From: Saprospiraceae bacterium
GTDB taxonomy: Bacteria; Bacteroidota; Bacteroidia; Chitinophagales; Saprospiraceae
Assembly (NCBI GenBank): GCA_024103005.1
Contig: JAGFJA010000007.1
Location: 1 to 64,000 of the forward strand
Length of the DNA stretch: 64,000 nucleotides
Direction of reading: 5' to 3'
In this document: piece after piece, positions 27,102-33,723 of the stretch
How the letters are laid out: every line of letters starts with the position of its first letter
How positions within the stretch are numbered: position 1 is the stretch's first letter
Program-made: the position numbers and the translations under genes
The notes under the pieces: generated by a model
Databases searched by the model: none
The model's input: only the letters and a program-made list of their open reading frames with translations
Told to the model about the DNA's origin: nothing

Positions 27102-27608
27102 TTAATTTTGATGTCCGCAGTGTGGGCATTTGTGAGCTTCTGTATTCTGATTATAATCCTGAATAGCAGCTTTGATCTGTGTGCCGATGTCCTGCAGTTC
27201 AAATCCTGAACGGAATATTTCTTTGTTGCAATTATCGCAGAACCATATAAGTTTATCTATTTCACCCTTGTGGCGATGTCTTTCAATCACAAGACCGACA
27301 GTATCTGCAGGTCGCTGGGGTGAGTGTGGGATGTGTGGTGGAAGTAAAAACATTTCACCTTCCTTGATAGGGATAATTTCAGGCTTACCCTCTTCATTAA
27401 TTATTTTGACTTCGATGTCGCCCTTAATCTGATAAAACAACTCTTCACCATCCTCATAGTGGTAATCTTTTCGTCCGTTGGGACCGCCGACAATCATGAC
27501 GATAAAATCTTGATTGTTGATATAGATTTGCTTATTACCTACCGGAGGTTGGAGCAATTCTTTATTGTCTTCAATCCATTTGTGCAAATTAAAAGGTCTG
27601 GCTATCAT
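27102..27608 (-). CDS. nbaC: 3-hydroxyanthranilate 3,4-dioxygenase
   Basis: A cupin dioxygenase of 168 residues that opens the ring of 3-hydroxyanthranilate in the kynurenine branch of tryptophan breakdown or quinolinate-derived NAD synthesis. Iron ligands are visible: H50 and E56 in DYHYEDGEELFYQIKGD, and the distal His of LLPPHIPHSPQRP. Substrate-binding ERHRHKGE follows. The C-terminal rubredoxin-like site (CDNC ... CPHC) binds a second metal, as in the Cupriavidus enzyme. Length matches (about 174). It is divergent from an SDR gene 86 bases away; no other kynurenine-pathway genes are inside the window. Confidence 0.94.
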   Translation of the reverse strand: MIARPFNLHKWIEDNKELLQPPVGNKQIYINNQDFIVMIVGGPNGRKDYHYEDGEELFYQIKGDIEVKIINEEGKPEIIPIKEGEMFLLPPHIPHSPQRPADTVGLVIERHRHKGEIDKLIWFCDNCNKEIFRSGFELQDIGTQIKAAIQDYNQNTEAHKCPHCGHQN

Positions 27609-27694
27609 GATTTTTTATCAATAAAATTAATGATATTTGTCGAGATATCCTAAAATAGGTATGAAAAAATAATTCCGATAAAAAATAATAGACA

Positions 27695-28474
27695 ATGAAT
27701 CTTTCTTTAAAAGGTAAATACGCATTAGTATGTGGTGGTAGTAAAGGCATCGGCCTGGCGACGGCCATAGAGCTTTCAAAACAGGGTTGTAACGTCACTT
27801 TGCTTGCCCGACATGCTCATGACCTGGGCGATGCTTTAAAAATTCTTGTAAAGAAAGATAATCAGGTTCATCGGTTTATTGCAGTGGATCAGAGTAATCC
27901 GGAGGAAGTCGCCCGTAGGTTTTCTATGATTCCCCATGGTTTTCATATACTTGTTTTGAATAGCGGCGGACCCGGGGCAGGACGCGCCATCGATTCCGTG
28001 ATGACGGATTTTAAGACTGCATTTAATAGTCTTCTGCTGAGTAGCCACGTTATCGTTCGTCATAGTTATAAATACATGAAAGAAGCCGGTTATGGCCGTA
28101 TCATTAATATTATTTCGATAGGCCTCAAGGAGCCGATTGCCGGGCTGGGTGTGTCCAATACCATCCGGGGAGCTGTAGGCAACTGGGCTAAGACATTGGC
28201 TGCCGAACTGGGTCCTGATGGCATTACCGTCAATAACATCTTACCCGGATATACGATGACGGACCGCATGTCTAATCTGATGAGCCAGCGGGCAAAGGAA
28301 AGAGGAGTGGAAGTAGAGGAAGTGATACAATCTTATATAGAGCAAATTCCATTAAGGAGACTTGCTATGCCGGGGGAGATAGGTAATGTCGTGACCTTTC
28401 TGGCAAGCCCTGCAGCCGGATATATCAACGGAGTCAACCTTCCGGTAGATGGTGGCTATTTAAAAAGTTTATAG
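27695..28474 (+). CDS. SDR-family oxidoreductase with altered catalytic residues
   Basis: A 259-residue Rossmann protein: cofactor motif CGGSKGIGLATA near residues 13-24, NSGGPGAG near 89-96, C-terminal PVDGGYLKSL. The catalytic Ser-Tyr-Lys set is altered. Where YxxxK should be, the sequence reads LGVSNTIRGAVGNWAKTLAAELG, so Ser and Arg occupy the Tyr and Lys positions, while the preceding Ser (IISIGL) remains. This SxxxR pattern is, from memory, a recurring FabG-like subgroup. Divergent pairing with the 3-hydroxyanthranilate dioxygenase hints at a role in aromatic or tryptophan catabolism, which is inference only. Confidence 0.85.
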   Translation: MNLSLKGKYALVCGGSKGIGLATAIELSKQGCNVTLLARHAHDLGDALKILVKKDNQVHRFIAVDQSNPEEVARRFSMIPHGFHILVLNSGGPGAGRAIDSVMTDFKTAFNSLLLSSHVIVRHSYKYMKEAGYGRIINIISIGLKEPIAGLGVSNTIRGAVGNWAKTLAAELGPDGITVNNILPGYTMTDRMSNLMSQRAKERGVEVEEVIQSYIEQIPLRRLAMPGEIGNVVTFLASPAAGYINGVNLPVDGGYLKSL

Positions 28475-28566
28475 GTTTTCTGAAAGGTGAAATAGATTCT
28501 TTTGATAAAGCAAAAAAATTAATTCAAAAGAAAATATAGTACTTTATTGCTTAGAAAATTCTCTCA

Positions 28567-29967
28567 TCAGGCTGTCAGGCTCATCCTTACCTTGCGCTCT
28601 AATTCTTCAACTGTTCCCTTAAATTCATTGTCTGTGTCCATCATATCCTGAACAGCCTTACACGAGTATATAACGGTAGTATGGTCTTTTCCGCCAAAAC
28701 TTTCACCTATTTTTTTCAGGGAGTTATTGGTAAAGTTTTTGGCAAGGTACATTGATAATTGTCTTGCGATGACGATTGACCGTTTTCTGCTGGTGCCATT
28801 GAGTTTGTCTAATGGGACTTTAAAGTAATCGGCTACCAGAGACTGGATGTTTTCTACGGTAACCTCCCGATGGAGCTGATCGACAAACTTATTAATGATA
28901 TCTTTTGCCAGATTTATGTCTATATCACGATTGTTAAGACTGGATGCAAAGGCCAATGAAATCAGCATACCTTCCAGTTCGCGGATATTGGACTGTATAT
29001 TGTAACAAATGAATTCAAGGACATCTTCAGGTACATTAAATCCTTCTGATTCTATTTTGGCCTCTGCTATGGCAATCCTGGTTTCAAAGTCAGGCATCTC
29101 CATCTCAGCAGTCAATCCCCATTTAAACCTTGATATCAGACGTTTTTCCATCTTGTCCATGTCCTTTGGCGGCCGGTCTGATGTGATGACGATCTGCTTC
29201 TGATTCTGATGCAGTTCATTGAAAATAAAGAAGAAGGTCTCCTGTGTTTTTGGTTTTTCACTCAAAAATTGAATATCATCTACTATGAGGACATCCAGGG
29301 AGTTGTACAGCAGTGAAAGGTCAGTAATTGTCCCCGTTTTGAATGCATAGACAATCTGATTGGTAAGTTTTTCACAGGTAACATACTTGACCCTCTTGCC
29401 CGGGAATCGTTTCTGTATCTCATTTCCAATGGCATGAGCCAAGTGAGTCTTCCCCAATCCTGTACCACCATAAAGAAACAGTGGATTGAAAGAAGTATCT
29501 CCGGGTCGCCCTGCTATAGCCAGACCTGCTGTCCTTGCCATCTTGTTACAATCACCTTCAACCAGATTATCAAAGGTGAATCTGGGACTAAGTTCACTTT
29601 CAAATGCTGCTTTCTTGATTCCCGGAATGACAAACGGATTTTTGATTTTGTGATATTCTATCTCATCACTTTTAGCTGTGTCTATGGGTTCCAAAGGAGT
29701 TGGTTGAGTAACTTTTTCTATCGGAATCTCATATTCCAGTTTTCCTCCGGGTCCTATGGTAGACTTAATGGCTTTTTTTAGGATACCGATAAATTGGTCC
29801 TCCAACATTTCATAAATATACTGATTGGGAACCTGAATTGTCAGCACTGAATCCGAATATTTGATAGGGACAATCGGACTAAACCAGGTCTTATACCCTT
29901 GGTCAGAGACATGACCCCTTATCAGAGTCAGACAATCATTCCATATCTGTTGGTGGTTAGCGGACAT
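28567..29967 (-). CDS. dnaA: Chromosomal replication initiator protein DnaA
   Basis: The initiator has 466 residues. Domain I is at about 1-85 (WNDCLTLIRGHVSDQGYKTWFSPI) and the linker at about 90-125. AAA+ domain III begins at about 130 (FTFDNLVEGDCN), with Walker A GGTGLGKTHLAHAIG and Walker B VLIVDDIQFLSEK. Domain IV has the DnaA-box-binding helix-turn-helix (RKRSIVIARQLSMYLAKNFTNNSLKKIGESFGGKDHTTVIYSC). The GKDHTTV signature is intact. Length is typical. dnaN and the usual dnaA-adjacent replication genes are not next to it. Confidence 0.97.
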   Translation of the reverse strand: MSANHQQIWNDCLTLIRGHVSDQGYKTWFSPIVPIKYSDSVLTIQVPNQYIYEMLEDQFIGILKKAIKSTIGPGGKLEYEIPIEKVTQPTPLEPIDTAKSDEIEYHKIKNPFVIPGIKKAAFESELSPRFTFDNLVEGDCNKMARTAGLAIAGRPGDTSFNPLFLYGGTGLGKTHLAHAIGNEIQKRFPGKRVKYVTCEKLTNQIVYAFKTGTITDLSLLYNSLDVLIVDDIQFLSEKPKTQETFFFIFNELHQNQKQIVITSDRPPKDMDKMEKRLISRFKWGLTAEMEMPDFETRIAIAEAKIESEGFNVPEDVLEFICYNIQSNIRELEGMLISLAFASSLNNRDIDINLAKDIINKFVDQLHREVTVENIQSLVADYFKVPLDKLNGTSRKRSIVIARQLSMYLAKNFTNNSLKKIGESFGGKDHTTVIYSCKAVQDMMDTDNEFKGTVEELERKVRMSLTA

Positions 29968-30401
29968 CAGCGATTACAACAATTCTTTTTTATTTACCTG
30001 TAAATCCTGCACATACCTATTCTATGCAGGGCCAAAATAATTGAATCTGTATTACAAGTTTATGGTCGGGACGGGCGACAAATATCCATAAAGTTTGACG
30101 GTTTACAAACTAAAAATAAATTATTTATCGGATATTTTTTACATTTTTATATTTGTTATATATAAGTTTTTCAAATAAATATTACTTTCATATCAATGAT
30201 GTAATTTCCAACACGGATTTTATTCAGAAAATTAATTTTTCATCAAATACGAATAGATAATAATTTTAAATGTCTCTTTTCTTTCAAATGCTTTTTTGAA
30301 ATACAGGTAGTAATTTTTTATCAGAAATTGATTATATTTAGCACCTGAATGTGGCCTGAGGGATATTATTTTCTTCATTAGCTGCTTAATAATAAAGAAT
30401 A
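29968..30401. other. dnaA upstream spacer; no convincing oriC seen
   Basis: This 434-base AT-rich spacer between divergent dnaA and the aminotransferase was inspected for DnaA boxes. Only one poor match (TATCCATAA near 30085) was found, with no cluster of TTATCCACA-type sites. It probably carries the two promoters. TAAACTTG on the complement (about 30055-30062) is a possible -7 box for dnaA. Confidence 0.4.
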
Positions 30402-31538
30402 ATGATAGACAAGCTGAGTCGTTACGGTGCCTCCATTTTTAGTACAATGACAGGACTGGCGATAAAACATAATGCCATCAACTTAGCCCAGGGTTTCCCT
30501 GATTTTCCGGTTGACCCAAGGTTAATTGAATTGGTGAATAAAGCCATGGTGGACGGATACAATCAATATGCCAGACCAATAGGCGCTCCTGACCTTCATC
30601 GTGAGATTGAATCGCTCATTTTCGGTAATTATGGGAGAAGTATCAAAGGAGAAGAAGAGTTGACCATTTATCCCGGAGCTTCCACTGCCATTTATATCGC
30701 CGTCCAGGCAATTATCAATCCCGGAGATGAAGTCATTATTTTCGAACCGGCTTATGAGTGTTATGCACCTGCCATTGAGATTTTTGGCGGAATTGTAAAA
30801 CCAATCCGTTTGCGTCCACCGGATTTTACAATTGATTGGGAGGAAGTATCTTCCGTATTTTCCGACAAAACAAGGCTTATCATCCTGAATAATCCGCACA
30901 ATCCGACTGCATCAGTCTGGAATAGGGAAGATTTTGAAGCGCTTTCAGGACTTGTCGATGAAAGGGATTGTTATATACTGGCAGATGAAGTGTATGAATT
31001 TATCAATTATACAGATGAAGGTCATCTTTCCATTCATTCGCACGAACATTTACGGGAAAAGGCTGTCGCAGTCTCCAGTTTTGGCAAGTCACTCCATGTT
31101 ACCGGATGGCGGATGGGATATTGTGTAGCCCCGGTCGAGGTAACTGTGGCAATGAGAAAGATAAATCAATTTTCCGTTTTTTGCGGCAATCACGCGGTTC
31201 AGAAGGGAATAGCCGATTATTTAAGGTTATATTTTGATTCAGCAAAACTAAGAAAGGAGTTTATGATCAAGAGGGATTTAGTTGTCGATATGCTTGTGGC
31301 AAGCAAGTGGAAGACACTACCTTGCAACGGGTCTTACTTTATCATGATGGATTATAGCGGGATTTCCGACCTTCCTTCGAAGGAATTTGCCGAGTGGATG
31401 GTGAGCAAAAATAGCGTAGCTCTGATACCTTGCAGCCCGTTTTATTCTGATACTTACGATCCGAAGTTGGTGAGACTTTGTTTTGCCAAAAAGGAACAAA
31501 CATTAAAAGAAGCAATTGAAAAATTATGCAAAGTTTAA
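30402..31538 (+). CDS. Methionine (2-oxo acid) aminotransferase, YbdL/MtnE-like
   Basis: A class I/II PLP aminotransferase of 378 residues. The PLP lysine lies in SSFGKSLHVTGWRMGY near residue 229; NNPHNPTASVW near 166 and YPGASTAIY near 88 shape the cofactor pocket, and the Arg of VRLCFAKKEQTL near 360 would bind substrate carboxylate. The N-terminus (INLAQGFPDFPVD) matches E. coli YbdL, which prefers methionine. The next gene, a putative omega-amidase, overlaps its end by 13 bases. Together they fit glutamine transamination of the methionine-salvage keto acid, with hydrolysis of the resulting 2-oxoglutaramate. Confidence 0.88.
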   Translation: MIDKLSRYGASIFSTMTGLAIKHNAINLAQGFPDFPVDPRLIELVNKAMVDGYNQYARPIGAPDLHREIESLIFGNYGRSIKGEEELTIYPGASTAIYIAVQAIINPGDEVIIFEPAYECYAPAIEIFGGIVKPIRLRPPDFTIDWEEVSSVFSDKTRLIILNNPHNPTASVWNREDFEALSGLVDERDCYILADEVYEFINYTDEGHLSIHSHEHLREKAVAVSSFGKSLHVTGWRMGYCVAPVEVTVAMRKINQFSVFCGNHAVQKGIADYLRLYFDSAKLRKEFMIKRDLVVDMLVASKWKTLPCNGSYFIMMDYSGISDLPSKEFAEWMVSKNSVALIPCSPFYSDTYDPKLVRLCFAKKEQTLKEAIEKLCKV

Positions 31539-32302
31539 AAGTCAGTCTGGTCCAATATGATATCAGCTGGGAAAATAGTCCGGCTAATCTCAATCATTTG
31601 GAACGTATTTTAAATGAAATCCACGGTTCAGACCTGGTGGTTCTTCCTGAGATGTTTAATACGGGCTTTAGTATGAATCCACGGGCAATAGCCCAAAGTG
31701 AGGCAGATCAGGCAGTTGAGTGGCTTAAAAAGAAGTCGGTCAGCCTTGATGTGACCCTTATTACGTCTGTTGCGATAAAAGAAGGTGATAAATTCTACAA
31801 TCGGCTCCTGGTAGTGTCGGAAGGTAGGATTGCAGCAAGATATGACAAACGCAATTGCTTCTCATTGGCAGGCGAGGATAAACATTATTGTGCCGGTACA
31901 CAGAATATTACTTTTGAAATTAAGGGCTGGAAAATCAAACCTTTGGTCTGCTATGACCTCCGCTTTCCCTTGTGGTGTTACAACCGCGAAGAAGCGGATG
32001 TTATGATATTTGTTGCCAATTGGCCGGAATCGCGGATTATGCATTGGGATACCTTGCTCAAGGCAAGGGCAATCGAAAATCAGGCCTTTATCATCGGAGT
32101 TAACCGGATCGGTATGGATGGAAATAATAACAGGTACAACGGACATTCTACCATCATTTCACCTTTTGGAAATTACCTTTTAGGTCCGCTGACAGAAAGC
32201 GGTGTGTTTGGTGCCTTTTTGGAGAAGGTTGAAATAGAAAGATATAGAAGTATGCTGCCCTTATTGGAAGAAGAACGGTCAAAATCTTCTCAGAAAATGT
32301 AG
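31526..32302 (+). CDS. Carbon-nitrogen hydrolase, probable omega-amidase (YafV/Nit2-like)
   Basis: A nitrilase-superfamily amidase of 258 residues with the Glu-Lys-Cys triad in LPEMFNTGFSM (near residue 40), YDKRNCFSLAGEDKHY (near 110) and LVCYDLRFPLWCYN (near 145). The NTGFSMN and KRNCFS..GEDKHY patterns are those of E. coli YafV and mammalian Nit2. These hydrolyse 2-oxoglutaramate and 2-oxosuccinamate to the keto acid plus ammonia. The 13-base overlap with the upstream aminotransferase implies translational coupling and supports this role. A run of 7-base tandem repeats starts at its stop codon. Confidence 0.88.
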   Translation: MQSLKVSLVQYDISWENSPANLNHLERILNEIHGSDLVVLPEMFNTGFSMNPRAIAQSEADQAVEWLKKKSVSLDVTLITSVAIKEGDKFYNRLLVVSEGRIAARYDKRNCFSLAGEDKHYCAGTQNITFEIKGWKIKPLVCYDLRFPLWCYNREEADVMIFVANWPESRIMHWDTLLKARAIENQAFIIGVNRIGMDGNNNRYNGHSTIISPFGNYLLGPLTESGVFGAFLEKVEIERYRSMLPLLEEERSKSSQKM

Positions 32303-32355
32303 TTGTTAGTTGTTAGTTGTTAGTTGTTAGGGGTTAGGGGTTAGTGGTTAGTGAT
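32300..32355 (+). repeat. Heptanucleotide tandem repeat
   Basis: Eight 7-base units in register: TAGTTGT x4, TAGGGGT x2, TAGTGGT, TAGTGAT. The first unit overlaps the TAG stop of the amidase gene. The period is exact, and variation is confined to the last four bases of each unit. Confidence 0.9.
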
Positions 32356-32440
32356 GTGAATGTCTGAATATGATTCATTCCATTTAGGGACAAAACATGG
32401 GTTTTTTCGGAATGTGATTGGCATCAAAGCTTTATTTTCT

Positions 32441-32448
32441 CGATATTT
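32441..32448 (+). repeat. Target-site duplication, left copy
   Basis: CGATATTT directly abuts the left terminal inverted repeat; the identical octamer abuts the right end at 33677-33684. Confidence 0.8.
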
Positions 32449-32492
32449 GGTATAATGGACAAAAATGATGCTATTTTTTAGACGTTATTCTC

Positions 32493-32512
32493 TAATGGAC
32501 AAAATTAATGCT
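32493..32512 (+). repeat. Second, internal copy of the IS terminal motif
   Basis: TAATGGACAAAATTAATGCT repeats the outer left end (32453-32472: TAATGGACAAAAATGATGCT) 40 bases further in. Its GACAAAATTAATGCT core is a perfect 15-base inverted match to the right end (33653-33667), a better match than the outer copy gives. Confidence 0.75.
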
Positions 32513-32566
32513 GTTTTTTTTCTGTAATTTATGGAGTCACAATAATCAAACTTAACTTTGCAATAT

Positions 32567-32680
32567 CTATATAAACGGAAGTGAGCTCTGCTAGGGAGCA
32601 ACTCACCAGGGATAATACAGATGTACGACGAAAATGTCAAAATCAATGGGCTGTTACTTTACAGTCCATTGATATTTTCA
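32567..32680 (+). ncRNA. Putative small structured RNA inside the IS (speculative)
   Basis: A TAACTTTG box (32553-32560) of -7 type points right. It is followed by a stem-loop formed by GTGAG (32581-32585) and CTCAC (32602-32606) with an inner CTC/GAG pairing. A long interrupted hairpin follows, CAATGG-G-CTGT (32644-32654) with ACAG-T-CCATTG (32661-32671), then ATATTTTC. No ORF fills this 170-base segment downstream of the transposase stop. The second hairpin could equally be the transposase terminator on the minus strand. Confidence 0.25.
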
Positions 32681-32687
32681 GAGTACT

Positions 32688-33601
32688 TTATGCCTTTAAA
32701 AACCCATCAATAAACCTTTTCCTTCGCTCTAAAGAAAGTCCATTATGATTTCTTAGTTTATTCTTCAAATCTGCAAAATGGCCATCAATAGCATTAGTAG
32801 TATTAGGGATTTTTAGCTCATAATGATCATACCAAGTAAACAGCCAAGGTAGATTGTGTTTTAAGCTTCTATAAGCACTCCGTAATCTTTTATGGGTATA
32901 AAAAGATTTTTTAGTTTCTGGGTTTAATGTTCTTTCATTTAAGAAGCTCTCCCATTTTTCAAACCATAATTGTAAAGCTCCCTCAAAGGATTCTCTATCG
33001 GTTCGTTTCATAAAGTCTACGACTTCCAATAGCTCTTGTGCTGCTTTAAGTTTTGGCCTTTTCGTTAAATACCTTCTTATAATGGCTGATTGGTGAAATT
33101 GACACATTTGTATAGGGATGTTACCAAAGGATTGAATAAGTCCTTTTCGCCCATCACAAACTATGGCAAGTATAGTGAAACCTTGAGCTTTTAATGCTTT
33201 TATTCCTTCAATATATTTAGCATTGGTTTCTGTTTTTACATAGTATTTCAGTAAGTTTTCTTTTGATATTGCATCTTTAAACAACATTACTCCAAAGCCT
33301 CGCCCCCAATAAGTTGTATCCATTAAGACTATAACTTCTCTTTTTTCTTTCTCTGAAACCTTGATTCTGACTTTGTCCAGATCTCTTTGAATCGTCCTAA
33401 TAGAACATTGGTATTTTTCAGCAAGCTGAGCATAGGTCTGTTTGCCATTCAGATATTCTAACCATAAAGATTCTTTTTTTCTTCTTTCACCTCCTAAAAA
33501 TTGCCGGCCACAAGCTCCACATTTATAACGTTGAATAGAATTAACGAATCCATTTTTCTTAGTAATTGGACTCCCACAATAAAAGCACTTTTTTTATTCA
33601 T
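32688..33601 (-). CDS. IS256-family transposase, variant zinc-binding type; start frame broken at an A7 run
   Basis: The continuous frame encodes an N-terminal zinc ribbon (CFYC ... CGAC), a helix-turn-helix (KQTYAQLAEKYQCSIRTIQRDL), and a MULE/DDE-type core. The core has MDTTYWGRG, VCDGRKGL, CQFHQ, and a C-terminal TNAIDGHFADLKNKLRNHNGLS where the third acid sits. The reading frame has no start: TAA at 33594-33596 precedes the zinc ribbon, while ATG at 33599-33601 is in another frame. One additional A in the A7 tract between them would give a 304-residue protein starting MNKKKCFYCG. Either transcriptional slippage supplies it, or the copy is inactivated. The in-frame ATG at 33323 alone would give only 211 residues, without the DNA-binding part. 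Confidence 0.8.
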
Positions 33602-33676
33602 AACCTTTGATTGGCTTCAAAGTTAGTCATAATAAGCCTTTTCACGATTTAGAGCATTAATTTTGTCTATTAAGCC

Positions 33677-33684
33677 CGATATTT
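33677..33684 (+). repeat. Target-site duplication, right copy
   Basis: CGATATTT directly abuts the right terminal inverted repeat; its twin is at 32441-32448. Confidence 0.8.
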
Positions 33685-33723
33685 TATAAAATATTTGGAT
33701 CAAAGATGCCGTATTTATCACGA

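Larger units (their letters stand above)
32449..33676 (-). mobile_element. IS256-family (variant zinc-binding) insertion sequence, 1228 bp
   Basis: The boundaries are set by an 8-bp direct repeat CGATATTT at 32441-32448 and 33677-33684, as expected for IS256-type target duplication. Immediately inside lie 24-bp imperfect terminal inverted repeats (32449-32472 and the complement of 33653-33676), identical at 19 of 24 positions and sharing GACAAAA and ATGCT cores. One transposase gene is on the minus strand. The interior left end also carries a second copy of the terminal motif (32493-32512) and a structured non-coding segment. It is inserted in the spacer between the amidase gene and lptD without breaking either. 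Confidence 0.85.

Noticed and set aside
29968-30401. Origin of replication next to dnaA
   Set aside because: Only one weak DnaA-box-like sequence and no cluster; dnaN or other origin-linked genes are not adjacent. A GC-skew analysis of the whole chromosome would decide.
32400-32440. Older IS remnant left of the insertion, suggested by a TGATTGGCATCAAAG match to 33608-33622 and a GGACAAAA string near 32391
   Set aside because: The similarity is too short (about 13 of 15 bases) and not followed by further alignment; considered chance.
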